Notes: generated by a model from the sequence alone, not told the origin. A stretch of DNA of 64,000 nucleotides from Maribacter algarum (ex Zhang et al. 2020) (GCF_005885635.1 NZ_VATY01000001.1:1-64000); one strand, 5' to 3'; shown: positions 7,287 through 15,739, counted from the first letter of the stretch. Made by a program: numbers and translations.

Positions 7287-7320
7287 GACTCTTAACAATA
7301 GACGTCTAATGTTAAGAGTC
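7287..7320. other. 34-base near-perfect palindrome
   Basis: The sequence from GACTCTTAACA to TGTTAAGAGTC is symmetric at 32 of 34 positions, with the perfect palindrome TAGACGTCTA at its centre. No long T run follows. It could form a cruciform or RNA hairpin, or bind a dimeric protein. It lies 116 bases upstream of the metal-operon start. Confidence 0.6.
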
Positions 7321-7395
7321 GTTATAGTTTTGTTAGAAAGTCAAAATATGGCCTGATAAAATTGTCATTTAACAAGTTAAATAATTTAATCCATT

Positions 7396-7431
7396 TTTGT
7401 ATTTAAGCAAATGCTAAAATACATATCTTTG
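7396..7431 (+). promoter_or_regulatory. Promoter of the metal operon, nearly leaderless
   Basis: TTTG at 7396-7399 and TATCTTTG at 7424-7431 fit the Bacteroidetes -33 (TTTG) and -7 (TAnnTTTG) elements, with a rather long 24-base spacer. The -7 element ends only four bases before the ATG at 7436, so the transcript would be almost leaderless. Confidence 0.45.
7401..7420. promoter_or_regulatory. Candidate ArsR-family operator
   Basis: ATTTAAGCAAATGCTAAAAT is an inverted repeat with ten-base half sites, eight of them matching. It lies between the -33 and -7 promoter elements, where a bound repressor would block RNA polymerase. ArsR/SmtB proteins typically bind such dyads. The match to this regulator is inferred from position. 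Confidence 0.45.
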
Positions 7432-7435
7432 AATC

Positions 7436-7804
7436 ATGGGTAAACAAATATGCATACGGTTAGAAGCAGATGCTAAACAGATAATGGATTGTAGGGCTAC
7501 AATTAGAGAATCGGATAGCTCATTAAGAGTCGTCTCTGAGGTGCTGAACTTGGCAGGAAACAAGGTCAGGCTTCAAATCCTCTTTTTGCTTCAAAGAGAG
7601 GGAAGACTTTGCGTTTGTGACCTAAGTGATATTTTGCAAATGAATGTTTCGGCAATCTCCCAACATTTGAGAAAACTAAAGGATAGAGACCTTATATACG
7701 CGACTAAGGAAGCCCAAACAATTTTCTATGCACTAAATAAGGGCAAATCGTTTATATTAAATCCCCTTTTTGAACTGGTAAAGGATAAAAACGTTATGGT
7801 ATAG
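7436..7804 (+). CDS. ArsR/SmtB-family metal-sensing repressor
   Basis: The 122-residue protein has a winged-helix domain at about residues 33-110 with the recognition helix in NVSAISQHLRKLKDRDLIYA. The sequence LCVCDL at about residues 61-66 is the metal-binding motif (ELCVCDL type) of ArsR sensors that respond to thiophilic metals. Two further Cys lie near the N terminus (residues 6 and 18). It starts an operon with a MerT-type transporter, so Hg(II) or a similar soft metal is the likely signal. It probably represses its own operon through the dyad in its promoter. Confidence 0.8.
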   Translation: MGKQICIRLEADAKQIMDCRATIRESDSSLRVVSEVLNLAGNKVRLQILFLLQREGRLCVCDLSDILQMNVSAISQHLRKLKDRDLIYATKEAQTIFYALNKGKSFILNPLFELVKDKNVMV

Positions 7805-7808
7805 GATT

Positions 7809-8405
7809 ATGAACAACAAGAAAAAATTAATCGGGACTTCCATTCTTGCAGCGATTACGGCCTCACTATGTTGTATCACCCCGGTATTGGCACTGTTGGC
7901 TGGAACAAGTGGAATTGCATCTACTTTTTCGTGGATAGAACCTTTTAGACCATATTTAATTGGTCTTACTGTTTTGGTATTAGCTTGTGCCTGGTACTTA
8001 AAACTAAAGCCTAAAACAAAAGCCGAGATTGATTGTGAATGCGAAGATGAAAAACCGAAGTTTATCAACTCCAAAGGTTTTTTGTTCTTGGTTACGCTAT
8101 TAGCCGGAGCAATGTTGGCCTTTCCCCGCTACTCCCATGTTTTTTATCCCACTCCTGACACAAGTAAAGAAATTGTATACGTGGAGCAATCAAATGTAAA
8201 GGAAATCAGGGTGGATATTGAAGGAATGACCTGCTCGGGTTGTGAAGCACATATTGAAAGTGAAGTCAACAAACTAGATGGTATAATTAAAGTGAATGCA
8301 GATTATGAATCGGCAAATACAATAGTAAAATACGATGAAACCAAGGTCGATCTTCAAAAGATAGAAACTGCCATATTAAGCACGGGATACAAAATAGTGA
8401 AGTGA
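7809..8405 (+). CDS. merTP: Mercuric transporter, MerT-MerP fusion
   Basis: The 198-residue protein joins a MerT-like membrane part to a MerP-like heavy-metal-associated domain. The first helix carries the Cys pair of MerT (SLCCITPVLALLAGTSG, about residues 19-35). Further hydrophobic segments lie at about 40-62 and 86-104, and a Cys-containing loop (IDCECEDE) lies between them. The C-terminal domain from about residue 130 has the GMTCSGC metal-binding motif. The role inferred from the family is uptake of Hg(II) across the inner membrane. It starts 4 bases after the regulator gene and overlaps the next gene by 4 bases. No mercuric reductase (merA) is visible in the window. Confidence 0.85.
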   Translation: MNNKKKLIGTSILAAITASLCCITPVLALLAGTSGIASTFSWIEPFRPYLIGLTVLVLACAWYLKLKPKTKAEIDCECEDEKPKFINSKGFLFLVTLLAGAMLAFPRYSHVFYPTPDTSKEIVYVEQSNVKEIRVDIEGMTCSGCEAHIESEVNKLDGIIKVNADYESANTIVKYDETKVDLQKIETAILSTGYKIVK

Positions 8406-8611
8406 TGGAGATAAAATTGGAATCAACAATTATCTGCCCTAAATGTGACCATGAATCCAAGGAGGAGATGCCTACAACGGCCTGCCAATTCTTTTATGAA
8501 TGCAAAAATTGTAAGACCCTATTGAAACCAAAAGAAGGTGATTGTTGTGTATATTGCTCCTATGGGACTGTCGCTTGTCCACCAATTCAAGAAAACAAAA
8601 ATTGTTGCTGA
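8402..8611 (+). CDS. GDCCVxCSYG-type small cysteine-rich protein
   Basis: The 69-residue protein has nine cysteines outside its two C-terminal ones: a zinc-ribbon-like CPKCDHES, CQFFYECKNCK, and the signature GDCCVYCSYGTVACPPIQ. It ends NKNCC. Proteins with this signature are common beside mer-type genes in Bacteroidetes. Their biochemical role is not established to my knowledge; metal binding or transfer is likely. It overlaps the merTP stop by 4 bases, so it is translationally coupled. Confidence 0.75.
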   Translation: MMEIKLESTIICPKCDHESKEEMPTTACQFFYECKNCKTLLKPKEGDCCVYCSYGTVACPPIQENKNCC

Positions 8612-8614
8612 TAA

Positions 8615-8986
8615 GTGGAATACAATCCAAAAACAATACGGACTTTTATAGGGGCTAAAAATTATAAGGAATCTCGGGAATTCTACCGTTCCCTTGATTT
8701 TGAAGAAGTAGAGCTAGACCCTAAAATGTGCTTGTTCAAAGTAAATGACCAATTGGGTTTCTACCTACAAGATTATTATGTGAAGAAATGGGTTCAAAAT
8801 TCTATGATCTTTCTGGAAGTAGACGACATTGAGGTATGCGAAAAAGATTTGCTCGAGCGTGGTTTACATAATAAGTACAAATACGTTCGATTTACCGAGA
8901 TCAAAACTTTTGATTGGGGCAGGGAGCTATTTATGCATGACCCTTCGGGTGTTTTGTGGCACTTTTGCGAATTCAACAAACCGTAA
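8615..8986 (+). CDS. VOC (glyoxalase/bleomycin-resistance) family protein
   Basis: The 123-residue protein shows the paired beta-alpha-beta-beta-beta pattern of the vicinal oxygen chelate fold, with FIGAKNYKESREFYRSLDFE at the start and FMHDPSGVLWHFCEF at the end. It begins with GTG three bases after the previous stop codon, so it is probably the last gene of the metal operon. The substrate is unknown. VOC members with thiol chemistry are found in metal and arsenical operons, but the reaction cannot be assigned here. Confidence 0.7.
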   Translation: MEYNPKTIRTFIGAKNYKESREFYRSLDFEEVELDPKMCLFKVNDQLGFYLQDYYVKKWVQNSMIFLEVDDIEVCEKDLLERGLHNKYKYVRFTEIKTFDWGRELFMHDPSGVLWHFCEFNKP

Positions 8987-9075
8987 AAAAACCATGTTGC
9001 TTAGAGTATATATGATTCATTGCTAATATTAGTCAAGGAGTTTAAAATAACTTTTTGAAAGCCTATCTTTTTGCT

Positions 9076-9489
9076 CTATGATGAGAAAACTTCATGGTCA
9101 TTCTTAAAACTTTTAAACTCAATCATATATCCGTTCGGGTCAGCAATAAAAAAAGAAAGGTGCTCACCAATCTTATCTTCCATAAAGGTAGCTTCTGTAG
9201 TCACTTCTTGATTCGATTGAAACAATTTGCTATAGAGTTTACCCCATTCTTCAACCGGTATGATAACTCCAAAGTGAAAGGATGGTAATATGGAATCACC
9301 GAGCTTGTAATTCTTAAAGTCAAAGTTGAAATCACCAGCTTCGGTGAATGTTAATTGGTGGTTGTAGAGGTTAATATCAGACCATTTATCTGCTTGCCTG
9401 CCTTTCGAAGCTCCTAGAATATCTACATAAAAGTTTCTTGTGGTCTCTATATTCTCACAAGGTAATGCCAAATGAAATTGTGCTTGCAT
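9076..9489 (-). CDS. VOC family protein (glyoxalase-like)
   Basis: The 137-residue protein begins with HLALPCENIETTRNFYVDIL and ends with FFIADPNGYMIEFKSF, the two half-sites of a VOC fold. Likely metal ligands are His6 and the Glu in YMIEFK. The opening of this subgroup is typical of dioxygenase-like or lactoylglutathione-lyase-like proteins of unknown substrate. Its start touches the stop of the Nudix gene (shared base at 9489), so the two are co-transcribed. It is a different subgroup from the VOC protein of the metal operon. Confidence 0.75.
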   Translation of the reverse strand: MQAQFHLALPCENIETTRNFYVDILGASKGRQADKWSDINLYNHQLTFTEAGDFNFDFKNYKLGDSILPSFHFGVIIPVEEWGKLYSKLFQSNQEVTTEATFMEDKIGEHLSFFIADPNGYMIEFKSFKNDHEVFSS

Positions 9490-9902
9490 TATACGATGGT
9501 TTTAGTTTTCTTTTTTAGGTGTTTGAAGTATTTTTTTACAGCATTCCTATCTTCCTTATCTAAGTAGTCCAGCGCTTCTTTCCAATGGGTCCAATACACA
9601 TCTTTAAACTTTTCAGTTTCAATAACGCAAAAATCATTATTCTTCATAGGTAATACATAATGATGCTTTGTGATAGCCGCTTTACCTTTTAGAGATGTGG
9701 ATGTCATATGAATGGCATGTTTTGGGTTTACTATTAATCCAATCTCTTCAGCCGTTTCTCGTACAAGACTTTCAATCAGAGTTTCCTTTTTCTTTTGAAT
9801 ACCACCAGGTAGTGTGAATTTCTTTTTTTTACCTATTTTTTCTATTACTAGGAGTTGCTTTCCGTTAACGGCTAACAATCGTGTTTTATGAATCACTTTC
9901 AT
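9489..9902 (-). CDS. Nudix hydrolase
   Basis: The 137-residue protein carries a complete Nudix box, starting GGIQKKKETL and ending RETAEEIGL (Gx5Ex7REUxEExGU), at about residues 38-60. These proteins hydrolyse nucleoside diphosphates linked to another group, using Mg2+ bound by the box glutamates. The basic C-terminal tail (KKYFKHLKKKTK) is notable. It lies between a VOC gene and the gene at 9914, probably as a distal part of the polyamine transcription unit. The substrate cannot be told. Confidence 0.8.
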   Translation of the reverse strand: MKVIHKTRLLAVNGKQLLVIEKIGKKKKFTLPGGIQKKKETLIESLVRETAEEIGLIVNPKHAIHMTSTSLKGKAAITKHHYVLPMKNNDFCVIETEKFKDVYWTHWKEALDYLDKEDRNAVKKYFKHLKKKTKTIV

Positions 9903-9913
9903 TTATAACTATG

Positions 9914-10204
9914 CTAATCTTCGATTGGTTCAATATCCATTTCTTCATCATGGACTTCATCATCACCATTAATATCTTCCATAGCACCGACAAGACGTTT
10001 ACTTACTTTTACTAAGTAAATGGTATCCTCAGTTCGTACCTCGACACATTCAATGGTCTCATTATGCTGGTTCTTGAATGAAATGATATCATTATCACCG
10101 AATCCGTCAGGATATTTCATTACTAATAAGTCCAAAATGGCATTGCTCAGTTTTTTAAAATCAACAATGACTCTTTTCAGGTTTTGATGGTTTGTACTTT
10201 TCAT
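9914..10204 (-). CDS. Conserved-looking hypothetical protein, acidic C terminus
   Basis: The 96-residue soluble protein has a basic first third (KRVIVDFKKLSNAILDLL) and a strongly acidic end (EDINGDDEVHDEEMDIEPIED). It starts 2 bases after the stop of the deoxyhypusine-synthase-like gene, so it is in the same operon. I know no function. From its place it may be a small accessory protein linked to polyamine metabolism, but this is only inferred from position. Confidence 0.6.
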   Translation of the reverse strand: MKSTNHQNLKRVIVDFKKLSNAILDLLVMKYPDGFGDNDIISFKNQHNETIECVEVRTEDTIYLVKVSKRLVGAMEDINGDDEVHDEEMDIEPIED

Positions 10205-10206
10205 AA

Positions 10207-11181
10207 TTACATATCTAAAACGTAAGCAAATAGTAATGGTGCTACGATGGTGGCATCGCTCTCAATAATAAACTTGGGCGTACTAATATCCAATTTGCCC
10301 CAAGTGATTTTTTCGTTAGGTACTGCCCCGCTATAAGAACCATAGCTTGTGGTTGAATCGCTAATTTGGCAGAAATAACTCCAGAAAGGAGTGTCTGTAA
10401 GTTCCATATCTTGATACAGCATGGGTACCACGCAAATAGGGAAATCACCGGCAATACCGCCTCCTATCTGAAAGAAGCCGATGCCATTTTCTGAATTTTT
10501 GGTATACCAATCTGCGAGGTAAGTCATATACTCAATACCCGATTTCATGGTACTTGCCTTGAGTTCTCCTTTCATCACATAACTTGCAAATATGTTACCC
10601 ATGGTGCTGTCTTCCCATCCGGGGACTATTATAGGTAGGTTCGCTTCTGCTGCAGCGAACATCCAAGAGTCTTTGACATCTATTTCGTAATGTTTTTCCA
10701 GTACTCCGGATAATAATAATTTGTACATGAACTCGTGTGGAAAGTAGCGTTCTCCTTTCTCTTCGGCATCCTTCCAAATGGCTACTATGTGTTCTTGAAT
10801 TCTTCGGAATGCCTCTTCTTCTGGAATACAGGTGTCTGTAACGCGATTTAATCCGCGTTCCAGTAATCCCCATTCATCATCAGGTGTCAAATCACGATAG
10901 TAGGGCACTCGTTCATAGTGACTATGTGCCACAAGATTCATGATATCTTCTTCCAAATTTGCACCGGTACACGAAATGATCTGTACTTTGTCTTTTCGAA
11001 TCATTTCGGCAAAAATTTTACCTAATTCTGCGGTACTCATAGCACCTGCTAACGACACTAGCATTTTTGAACCTTGGCTCAATTGTTCTTCATATGCTTT
11101 TGCCGCATCTACAAGGGTAGCCGCATTGAAATGCAAATAGTACTTTTCTATGAAATTGGAAATGGCACCTTTAGTCCTCAT
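10207..11181 (-). CDS. Deoxyhypusine-synthase-family enzyme, probably homospermidine or spermidine-type synthase
   Basis: The 324-residue protein has the fold markers of deoxyhypusine synthase: an NAD-binding start (MLVSLAGAMSTAELG), IISCTGANLEED, GGGIAGDFPICVVPML, and near the C terminus EKITWGKL, whose Lys corresponds to the catalytic lysine of eukaryotic deoxyhypusine synthase. Bacteria lack eIF5A, and bacterial members act on free polyamines, commonly giving homospermidine. It overlaps the agmatinase gene by 11 bases. Arginine to agmatine to putrescine, then aminobutyl transfer, is the inferred pathway of this operon. Confidence 0.8.
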   Translation of the reverse strand: MRTKGAISNFIEKYYLHFNAATLVDAAKAYEEQLSQGSKMLVSLAGAMSTAELGKIFAEMIRKDKVQIISCTGANLEEDIMNLVAHSHYERVPYYRDLTPDDEWGLLERGLNRVTDTCIPEEEAFRRIQEHIVAIWKDAEEKGERYFPHEFMYKLLLSGVLEKHYEIDVKDSWMFAAAEANLPIIVPGWEDSTMGNIFASYVMKGELKASTMKSGIEYMTYLADWYTKNSENGIGFFQIGGGIAGDFPICVVPMLYQDMELTDTPFWSYFCQISDSTTSYGSYSGAVPNEKITWGKLDISTPKFIIESDATIVAPLLFAYVLDM

Positions 11182-12106
11182 CTTTAAATTTTATATAGTT
11201 CCCTAAACGGTTTGAGTCTTCATACGTGTCCTCATAATTAATTGTAGACCCTTCGTTATGAAACTTATAACTCAACATCTTATAGTATAATTTGGCGGCA
11301 AGGAAATCGGATGATTTATCGATTTCATTAGGACATAACTCAACGATATCAAAACCTACGACATTTTTTTCTGCGAATACTTGCTTTAGAAAGTCTAGGG
11401 TTTCGTACCAAAGCAGTCCTCCCGGTTCCGGCGTTCCTGTACTTGGCAGAATTGAAGGGTCGAAAGCATCCAAATCGAAGGTGATGAATACATTATCCGT
11501 CATTTGGTCGATGGAAGAATCCATCCAAGAATCATTGATGGCCATGTCATGGGCAAAATAGGTTTTGTCCAAATTCATGATTGATTTCTCCTTTACATCC
11601 ATAGAACGAATGCCCACTTGAATTAGATTGGTGTTCTGGCTTGCTTCGTATACTGCACAGGCATGATTGCAAGAACTGCCCTCATAACTTTTGCGCAAAT
11701 CTGCATGCGCATCAATATGCAGTACCGTTAAGCTGGGAAACATTTCATTGAATGCCCTAATGGTTCCGATAGATATGGAATGTTCCCCTCCGAAAACGGT
11801 AACGAACTTGTTCTTTTTTATAAATCTTTTGGTTTCTTGGTGAACAGCGTCTACCATGGCTTCAGGTGTTGCATTGACCGTAACAGGATCTGCGAGATAA
11901 ATACCATATTTGTAAACTTCCGAATCGGTTTCGATGTCGTATAGTTCCATATTTTCTGAAGCTTCTAAAAAGGCTTTTGGTCCTTTATCGGCTCCTTTGC
12001 CCCAAGTGCTTGTTCCGTCATAGGGTACAGGAATCAGAACTATTTTTGAACTGTCCAATGCCGCATAATTATCTGGAATATCTGCGTAATTCGTATTGGT
12101 TTTCAT
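11171..12106 (-). CDS. speB: Agmatinase (ureohydrolase family)
   Basis: The 311-residue protein has all manganese-binding motifs of ureohydrolases: FGGEHSISIGT, HIDAHADLR and DLDAFDPS. It hydrolyses agmatine to putrescine and urea. Agmatinase is preferred over arginase because an arginine decarboxylase gene lies directly upstream (16 bases away). The start MKTNTNYADIPDNYA has no export signal, so the enzyme is cytoplasmic. It overlaps the following synthase gene. Confidence 0.9.
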   Translation of the reverse strand: MKTNTNYADIPDNYAALDSSKIVLIPVPYDGTSTWGKGADKGPKAFLEASENMELYDIETDSEVYKYGIYLADPVTVNATPEAMVDAVHQETKRFIKKNKFVTVFGGEHSISIGTIRAFNEMFPSLTVLHIDAHADLRKSYEGSSCNHACAVYEASQNTNLIQVGIRSMDVKEKSIMNLDKTYFAHDMAINDSWMDSSIDQMTDNVFITFDLDAFDPSILPSTGTPEPGGLLWYETLDFLKQVFAEKNVVGFDIVELCPNEIDKSSDFLAAKLYYKMLSYKFHNEGSTINYEDTYEDSNRLGNYIKFKDED

Positions 12107-12122
12107 ACTACTTTGAATAGAA

Positions 12123-13592
12123 TTAATAAGATGCTTTTATTACGTTTGAAATTTCTTCGCTATTGGATGTGACGTTCGCAATAGCCTTGTTGATGTTATA
12201 ATCATATCCAAGAATAGACAGCATTTCTTCAGAGGTTTGCTGCTCTGAAAATAGTGAACAGTTCAATTCACCTTCTTCATTACGATTAAGTATAATATGT
12301 TTTGGCGCCGGAATTAAACAATGCTGTAAACCTCCATAACCGCCTATACTTTCTTGATATGCACCGGTATTGAAAAAACCGATATATAGTGGTTTCTGTT
12401 TGTTGAATTTTGGGAGGTAAATGGCGTTCATATGTTGCTCACTATTATAGTAGTCATCACTATCGCAAGTGAGCCCACCAAGTAGTACACGTTCGTACTC
12501 TTTATCCCAACCATTGATTGCCAGCATTACAAAACGCTTATTAATAGCCCAAGTATCTGGCATTGTCGTAATGAAAGAGGAATTTATCATATTCCATTTT
12601 TCACGGTCGTTTTGTTGTTTCTGGTACAAAACTTCATAAATGATTCCGCCACTCTCTCCTACTGTAAAGCTTCCGAATTCCGTAAAAATATTGGGAGCGG
12701 CAACGCCGGCCGCATCGCAGGTCTGTTTGATTTGCCGTATGATTTCATCTACCATGTAGGCATAATCATAATCAAAGGCCAAGGAGTTTTTAATAGGAAA
12801 GCCACCTCCAATATTTAGGCTATCAAGACTGGGACATATTTTTTTTAAGTCCACATAGACTTGCATACATTTCAGCAACTCATTCCAATAGTAAGCATTG
12901 TCCCTTATACCAGTATTGATAAAAAAGTGAAGCATCTTCAAAGTGACCTTGGGATTCTCCTTAATCTCTTTTCTATAAAAAGGGACAATATTTTTATATC
13001 CAATACCTAATCGAGAGGTATAGAACTCAAACTTTGGTTCTTCTTCAGAGGCAATACGAATACCAATGTTATAAGTGCCCTCTATAGCTTCACTAAGTAG
13101 GTTGATTTCCTCATAATTGTCAATAATGGTGATACAGTTTTTATGCCCATTGTTGATTAATCTGGCAATGTTCTGAACATACTGGTCACGTTTAAATCCA
13201 TTACTGATTACATAAACATCATCATTTAATTTACCTTGAGCTTTCAGATTTTCTATGATATCAATATCGAAGGCTGATGATGTTTCTATATGAATATCAT
13301 TCTTTATGGCTTCATCAAGTACATGCCTAAAATGTGAACTCTTTGTGCAATAACAATAGTTATAGGAACCAGAGTAGTTATTCGCTCTTATAGCGTTTGC
13401 GAACCAAGTCTTAGCTCTATTTATATTATCAGATATTTTAGGTAAGTAAGTAAACTTAAGGGGAGCACCATATTGTTTTATAAGGGCCATTAAGTCTATC
13501 CCATGGAAATTTAGTTCGTTATTTTTCATGGTAAACTCTTCCTGCGGAAAATCAAAGGTCTGGTCGATAAGGTCGACGTATTTTGTCTTCAT
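12123..13592 (-). CDS. speA: Biosynthetic-type arginine decarboxylase
   Basis: The 489-residue protein is a fold-III PLP decarboxylase. The PLP-binding Lys is K84 in YCYCTKSSH, a glycine-rich phosphate loop is LNIGGGFP, and the partner active-site Cys is C376 in GGLTCDSDDYY. It is much shorter than E. coli SpeA (about 658 residues) and matches the compact form common in Bacteroidetes. It converts arginine to agmatine. It heads the operon with agmatinase and the deoxyhypusine-synthase-like gene. A good promoter precedes it. Confidence 0.88.
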   Translation of the reverse strand: MKTKYVDLIDQTFDFPQEEFTMKNNELNFHGIDLMALIKQYGAPLKFTYLPKISDNINRAKTWFANAIRANNYSGSYNYCYCTKSSHFRHVLDEAIKNDIHIETSSAFDIDIIENLKAQGKLNDDVYVISNGFKRDQYVQNIARLINNGHKNCITIIDNYEEINLLSEAIEGTYNIGIRIASEEEPKFEFYTSRLGIGYKNIVPFYRKEIKENPKVTLKMLHFFINTGIRDNAYYWNELLKCMQVYVDLKKICPSLDSLNIGGGFPIKNSLAFDYDYAYMVDEIIRQIKQTCDAAGVAAPNIFTEFGSFTVGESGGIIYEVLYQKQQNDREKWNMINSSFITTMPDTWAINKRFVMLAINGWDKEYERVLLGGLTCDSDDYYNSEQHMNAIYLPKFNKQKPLYIGFFNTGAYQESIGGYGGLQHCLIPAPKHIILNRNEEGELNCSLFSEQQTSEEMLSILGYDYNINKAIANVTSNSEEISNVIKASY

Positions 13593-13613
13593 TCTATGTA
13601 TATGAAAGATTAG

Positions 13614-13642
13614 AAAATATAGGTTTTGCCCTTTGGGGCAAA
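13614..13642 (-). promoter_or_regulatory. Promoter of the polyamine operon
   Basis: On the minus strand TTTG (13642-13639), a 17-base spacer and TATATTTT (13621-13614) fit the Bacteroidetes promoter, 21 bases before the ATG. The spacer is part of an inverted repeat TTTGCCC/GGGCAAA (13625-13642), which could be a regulatory site. Confidence 0.45.
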
Positions 13643-14164
13643 GTCAGATGCATTTCTAAAAAATCAGATACGGAAAATAAAAGTGGTCGAGGGTTCAAAA
13701 AGAATTTGCTCGAGCCGCAGTTTAGTAGTATATATTTTAGAAGTCAGCCTGAGTATTCGGCTCCTCATCCCTAAGGCAGCTTTTGGAGTAGACTTCTTTA
13801 TTCTCCTAAGCCCGAACATGAAAAAAGATTTCATTATGGTTATGGCAATGCGTCTTTTTAACGGACTCATTATAGAATAAATGTACTAAAAATTTGGATT
13901 GAGATTATTTTTTGGAAAAAAATTCTGTTTTTTCATTAATCACATATAAAACCAATTCTAAATTGGTGGTCAATCAAACTTTCTAGAATAGAGCTAGGCC
14001 TCAAAATGGGAACTTTAGCTAAGCGAATCGCCTTAGTTAGAAGATAGTCTTAAAAAAAGAGCGTTTTTTGAGAACTCATTTTAGTCTTGTTTTTGTCCCT
14101 TCAATTTCGCCTTTTTTCAGCACCCAAGTTATCGCAATCAGAATATGAGATAGTAATAACAGAT
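13643..14164. other. Gene-free stretch between divergent and convergent units
   Basis: No plausible gene is seen on either strand. A motif CTTAAAAAAAGAGCGTTTTT at 14051-14070, continuing to TGAGAAC, sits downstream of the AraC-type gene and recurs near two other gene ends (20858 and 27784). The short open frames in this stretch have no start context and overlap each other. Confidence 0.4.
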
Positions 14165-15076
14165 TCAATTCAACATACGAAACTCCTGTGGCGAATACCC
14201 AACTTTTTTCTTAAACAAACGACTAAAATGCTGTGGATATTTAAATCCAAGCTCGTAGGCTATCTCACTAACCGATTTATTAAGGTCAAAAACTTTTTCT
14301 TTTGCCACCTCGATAAGCTTACTTTGAATATAGTCTTGAGCCGATTTTCCTGTTTCTTTTTTGACGAGGTCGCCAAAGTAATTAGACGATAAATGCAATT
14401 CATTTGCAAAGTATCCAACGGTAGGTGTTCCAAGAGTTTTAGGCTTGTCCGATAGAAAATAAGTATTCAGCAATGCATCAAATTTCTCTAATGAATGTTG
14501 ATGCGCAGTCTCACGGGTCAAGAACTGACGGTCATAAAATCGCAAGGAATAATCTAAAAACAGTTCAATATTGGCAAGAATCAACTTTCTGCTATGCTTA
14601 TCGATATTCTGTTCTAGTTCAAACTGAATTTTTTCTAACAGACTTATAATTACCCTGCGTTCTTTTGCTGATAAGTGCAACGCCTCATGTGTGGCATATG
14701 AGAAAAAACTATAGCGCTTCATCTTTCTGAGTAAATCTGTTCCTATCAATAAGTCCGGATGAAACAAGAGCGCATATCCCTTAGGTTTAAAATTAGGTTC
14801 ATTGTAGGTCAAACCAACAACTTGTTCAGGACTGACAAATACTAAGGTTCCATCATCATAATCGTATGATTTGCCGCCGTATTTCAATTTACATCCTTTG
14901 GCATCTTTCAAGAAAATGGCATAACAATTAAATTGTAGCGCGTCATAGTCAGAAATGGTTTTTGCTGATTCATCAACCTTCTCAAAATCAACGACACCTA
15001 CCAAAGGGTGAAGCACCTCCTGCTTTCGCATTTTCAAGTAGTCTCCTACAGCATTGATGGTACAAATATTTCTCAT
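14165..15076 (-). CDS. AraC-family transcriptional regulator
   Basis: The 303-residue protein ends in the two-helix-turn-helix AraC domain (about residues 205-303), with KSVSEIAYELGFKYPQHFSRLFKK as the second motif region. The N-terminal half is an AraC-type ligand-binding cupin-like domain (DYALQ-type start, LVFVSPEQ). It is divergent from the NTF2-like gene and the molybdenum hydroxylase genes, so it is their probable regulator. The inducer is unknown. Confidence 0.85.
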   Translation of the reverse strand: MRNICTINAVGDYLKMRKQEVLHPLVGVVDFEKVDESAKTISDYDALQFNCYAIFLKDAKGCKLKYGGKSYDYDDGTLVFVSPEQVVGLTYNEPNFKPKGYALLFHPDLLIGTDLLRKMKRYSFFSYATHEALHLSAKERRVIISLLEKIQFELEQNIDKHSRKLILANIELFLDYSLRFYDRQFLTRETAHQHSLEKFDALLNTYFLSDKPKTLGTPTVGYFANELHLSSNYFGDLVKKETGKSAQDYIQSKLIEVAKEKVFDLNKSVSEIAYELGFKYPQHFSRLFKKKVGYSPQEFRMLN

Positions 15077-15286
15077 TACCTCACTAAGTTTGAACTAAAG
15101 ATAGGATATTGATTACCAAGGTTTCAAGGTTACATATCAATATCCGTAAAAATGGTATGAGCAACCGTAATTTAGGTATGGCTAACTGCCCTATTAACCT
15201 CTATTTTTGAATCAAAAGAAAACTCTTGAATGGGAACGGCAAAACAAAATAGTTTAATTTAACTTCATATATCTAAAAGCAAAACC

Positions 15287-15739
15287 ATGAGAACAATATA
15301 CATCGCATTATTATTAATCGCATTTAGTGCGAATTCCTTCGCACAAGACAACACACTTAAACAAGAAATTACGAAGCTTTCTAAAGCAAAATGGGAATGG
15401 ATGGCTGATAAGGATGTTGATAAACTCAGCACCTTGTTTCATGACAAATCAAGATTTGTGCACATGAGTGGCTCTTGGAAAAAAGACCGAGAATTGGAAA
15501 TCATCAAATCAGGAAGCATTTGGTATAAAAAAGCTGATGTTCATGATGTGGTCGTTGAAGTTATTGCCGATGACACCGTGTTACTTTGGAATCGAATTAC
15601 ACTAACTGCTCATGTTCGTGGTAATGATGTGGCTAATGAATTTACCGTGACCGAGTTTTACCATAAAGAAGGAGAAGATTGGAAATTATTAGACCTGACT
15701 TTTAGCAAAGTAAGAGACACGCATGAGATTGCACACTAA
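15287..15739 (+). CDS. Secreted NTF2/SnoaL-like protein (DUF4440 type)
   Basis: The 150-residue protein has a signal peptide (MRTIYIALLLIAFSANSFAQ) and a cone-shaped-fold pattern: an alpha-helical start (LSKAKWEWMADKDVDKLSTLF), then HDKSRFVHMSGSW and a C-terminal sheet (FTVTEFYHKEGEDWKLLDLTFS). Such domains are often small hydrolases, isomerases or binding proteins. It lies 75 bases before the Fe-S subunit gene on the same strand and may be co-regulated. Periplasmic location is expected. Confidence 0.75.
   Translation: MRTIYIALLLIAFSANSFAQDNTLKQEITKLSKAKWEWMADKDVDKLSTLFHDKSRFVHMSGSWKKDRELEIIKSGSIWYKKADVHDVVVEVIADDTVLLWNRITLTAHVRGNDVANEFTVTEFYHKEGEDWKLLDLTFSKVRDTHEIAH

Noticed and set aside
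13583-13880. Small frames between the polyamine operon and the AraC gene
   Set aside because: They overlap each other and the promoter on both strands and lack a start context.
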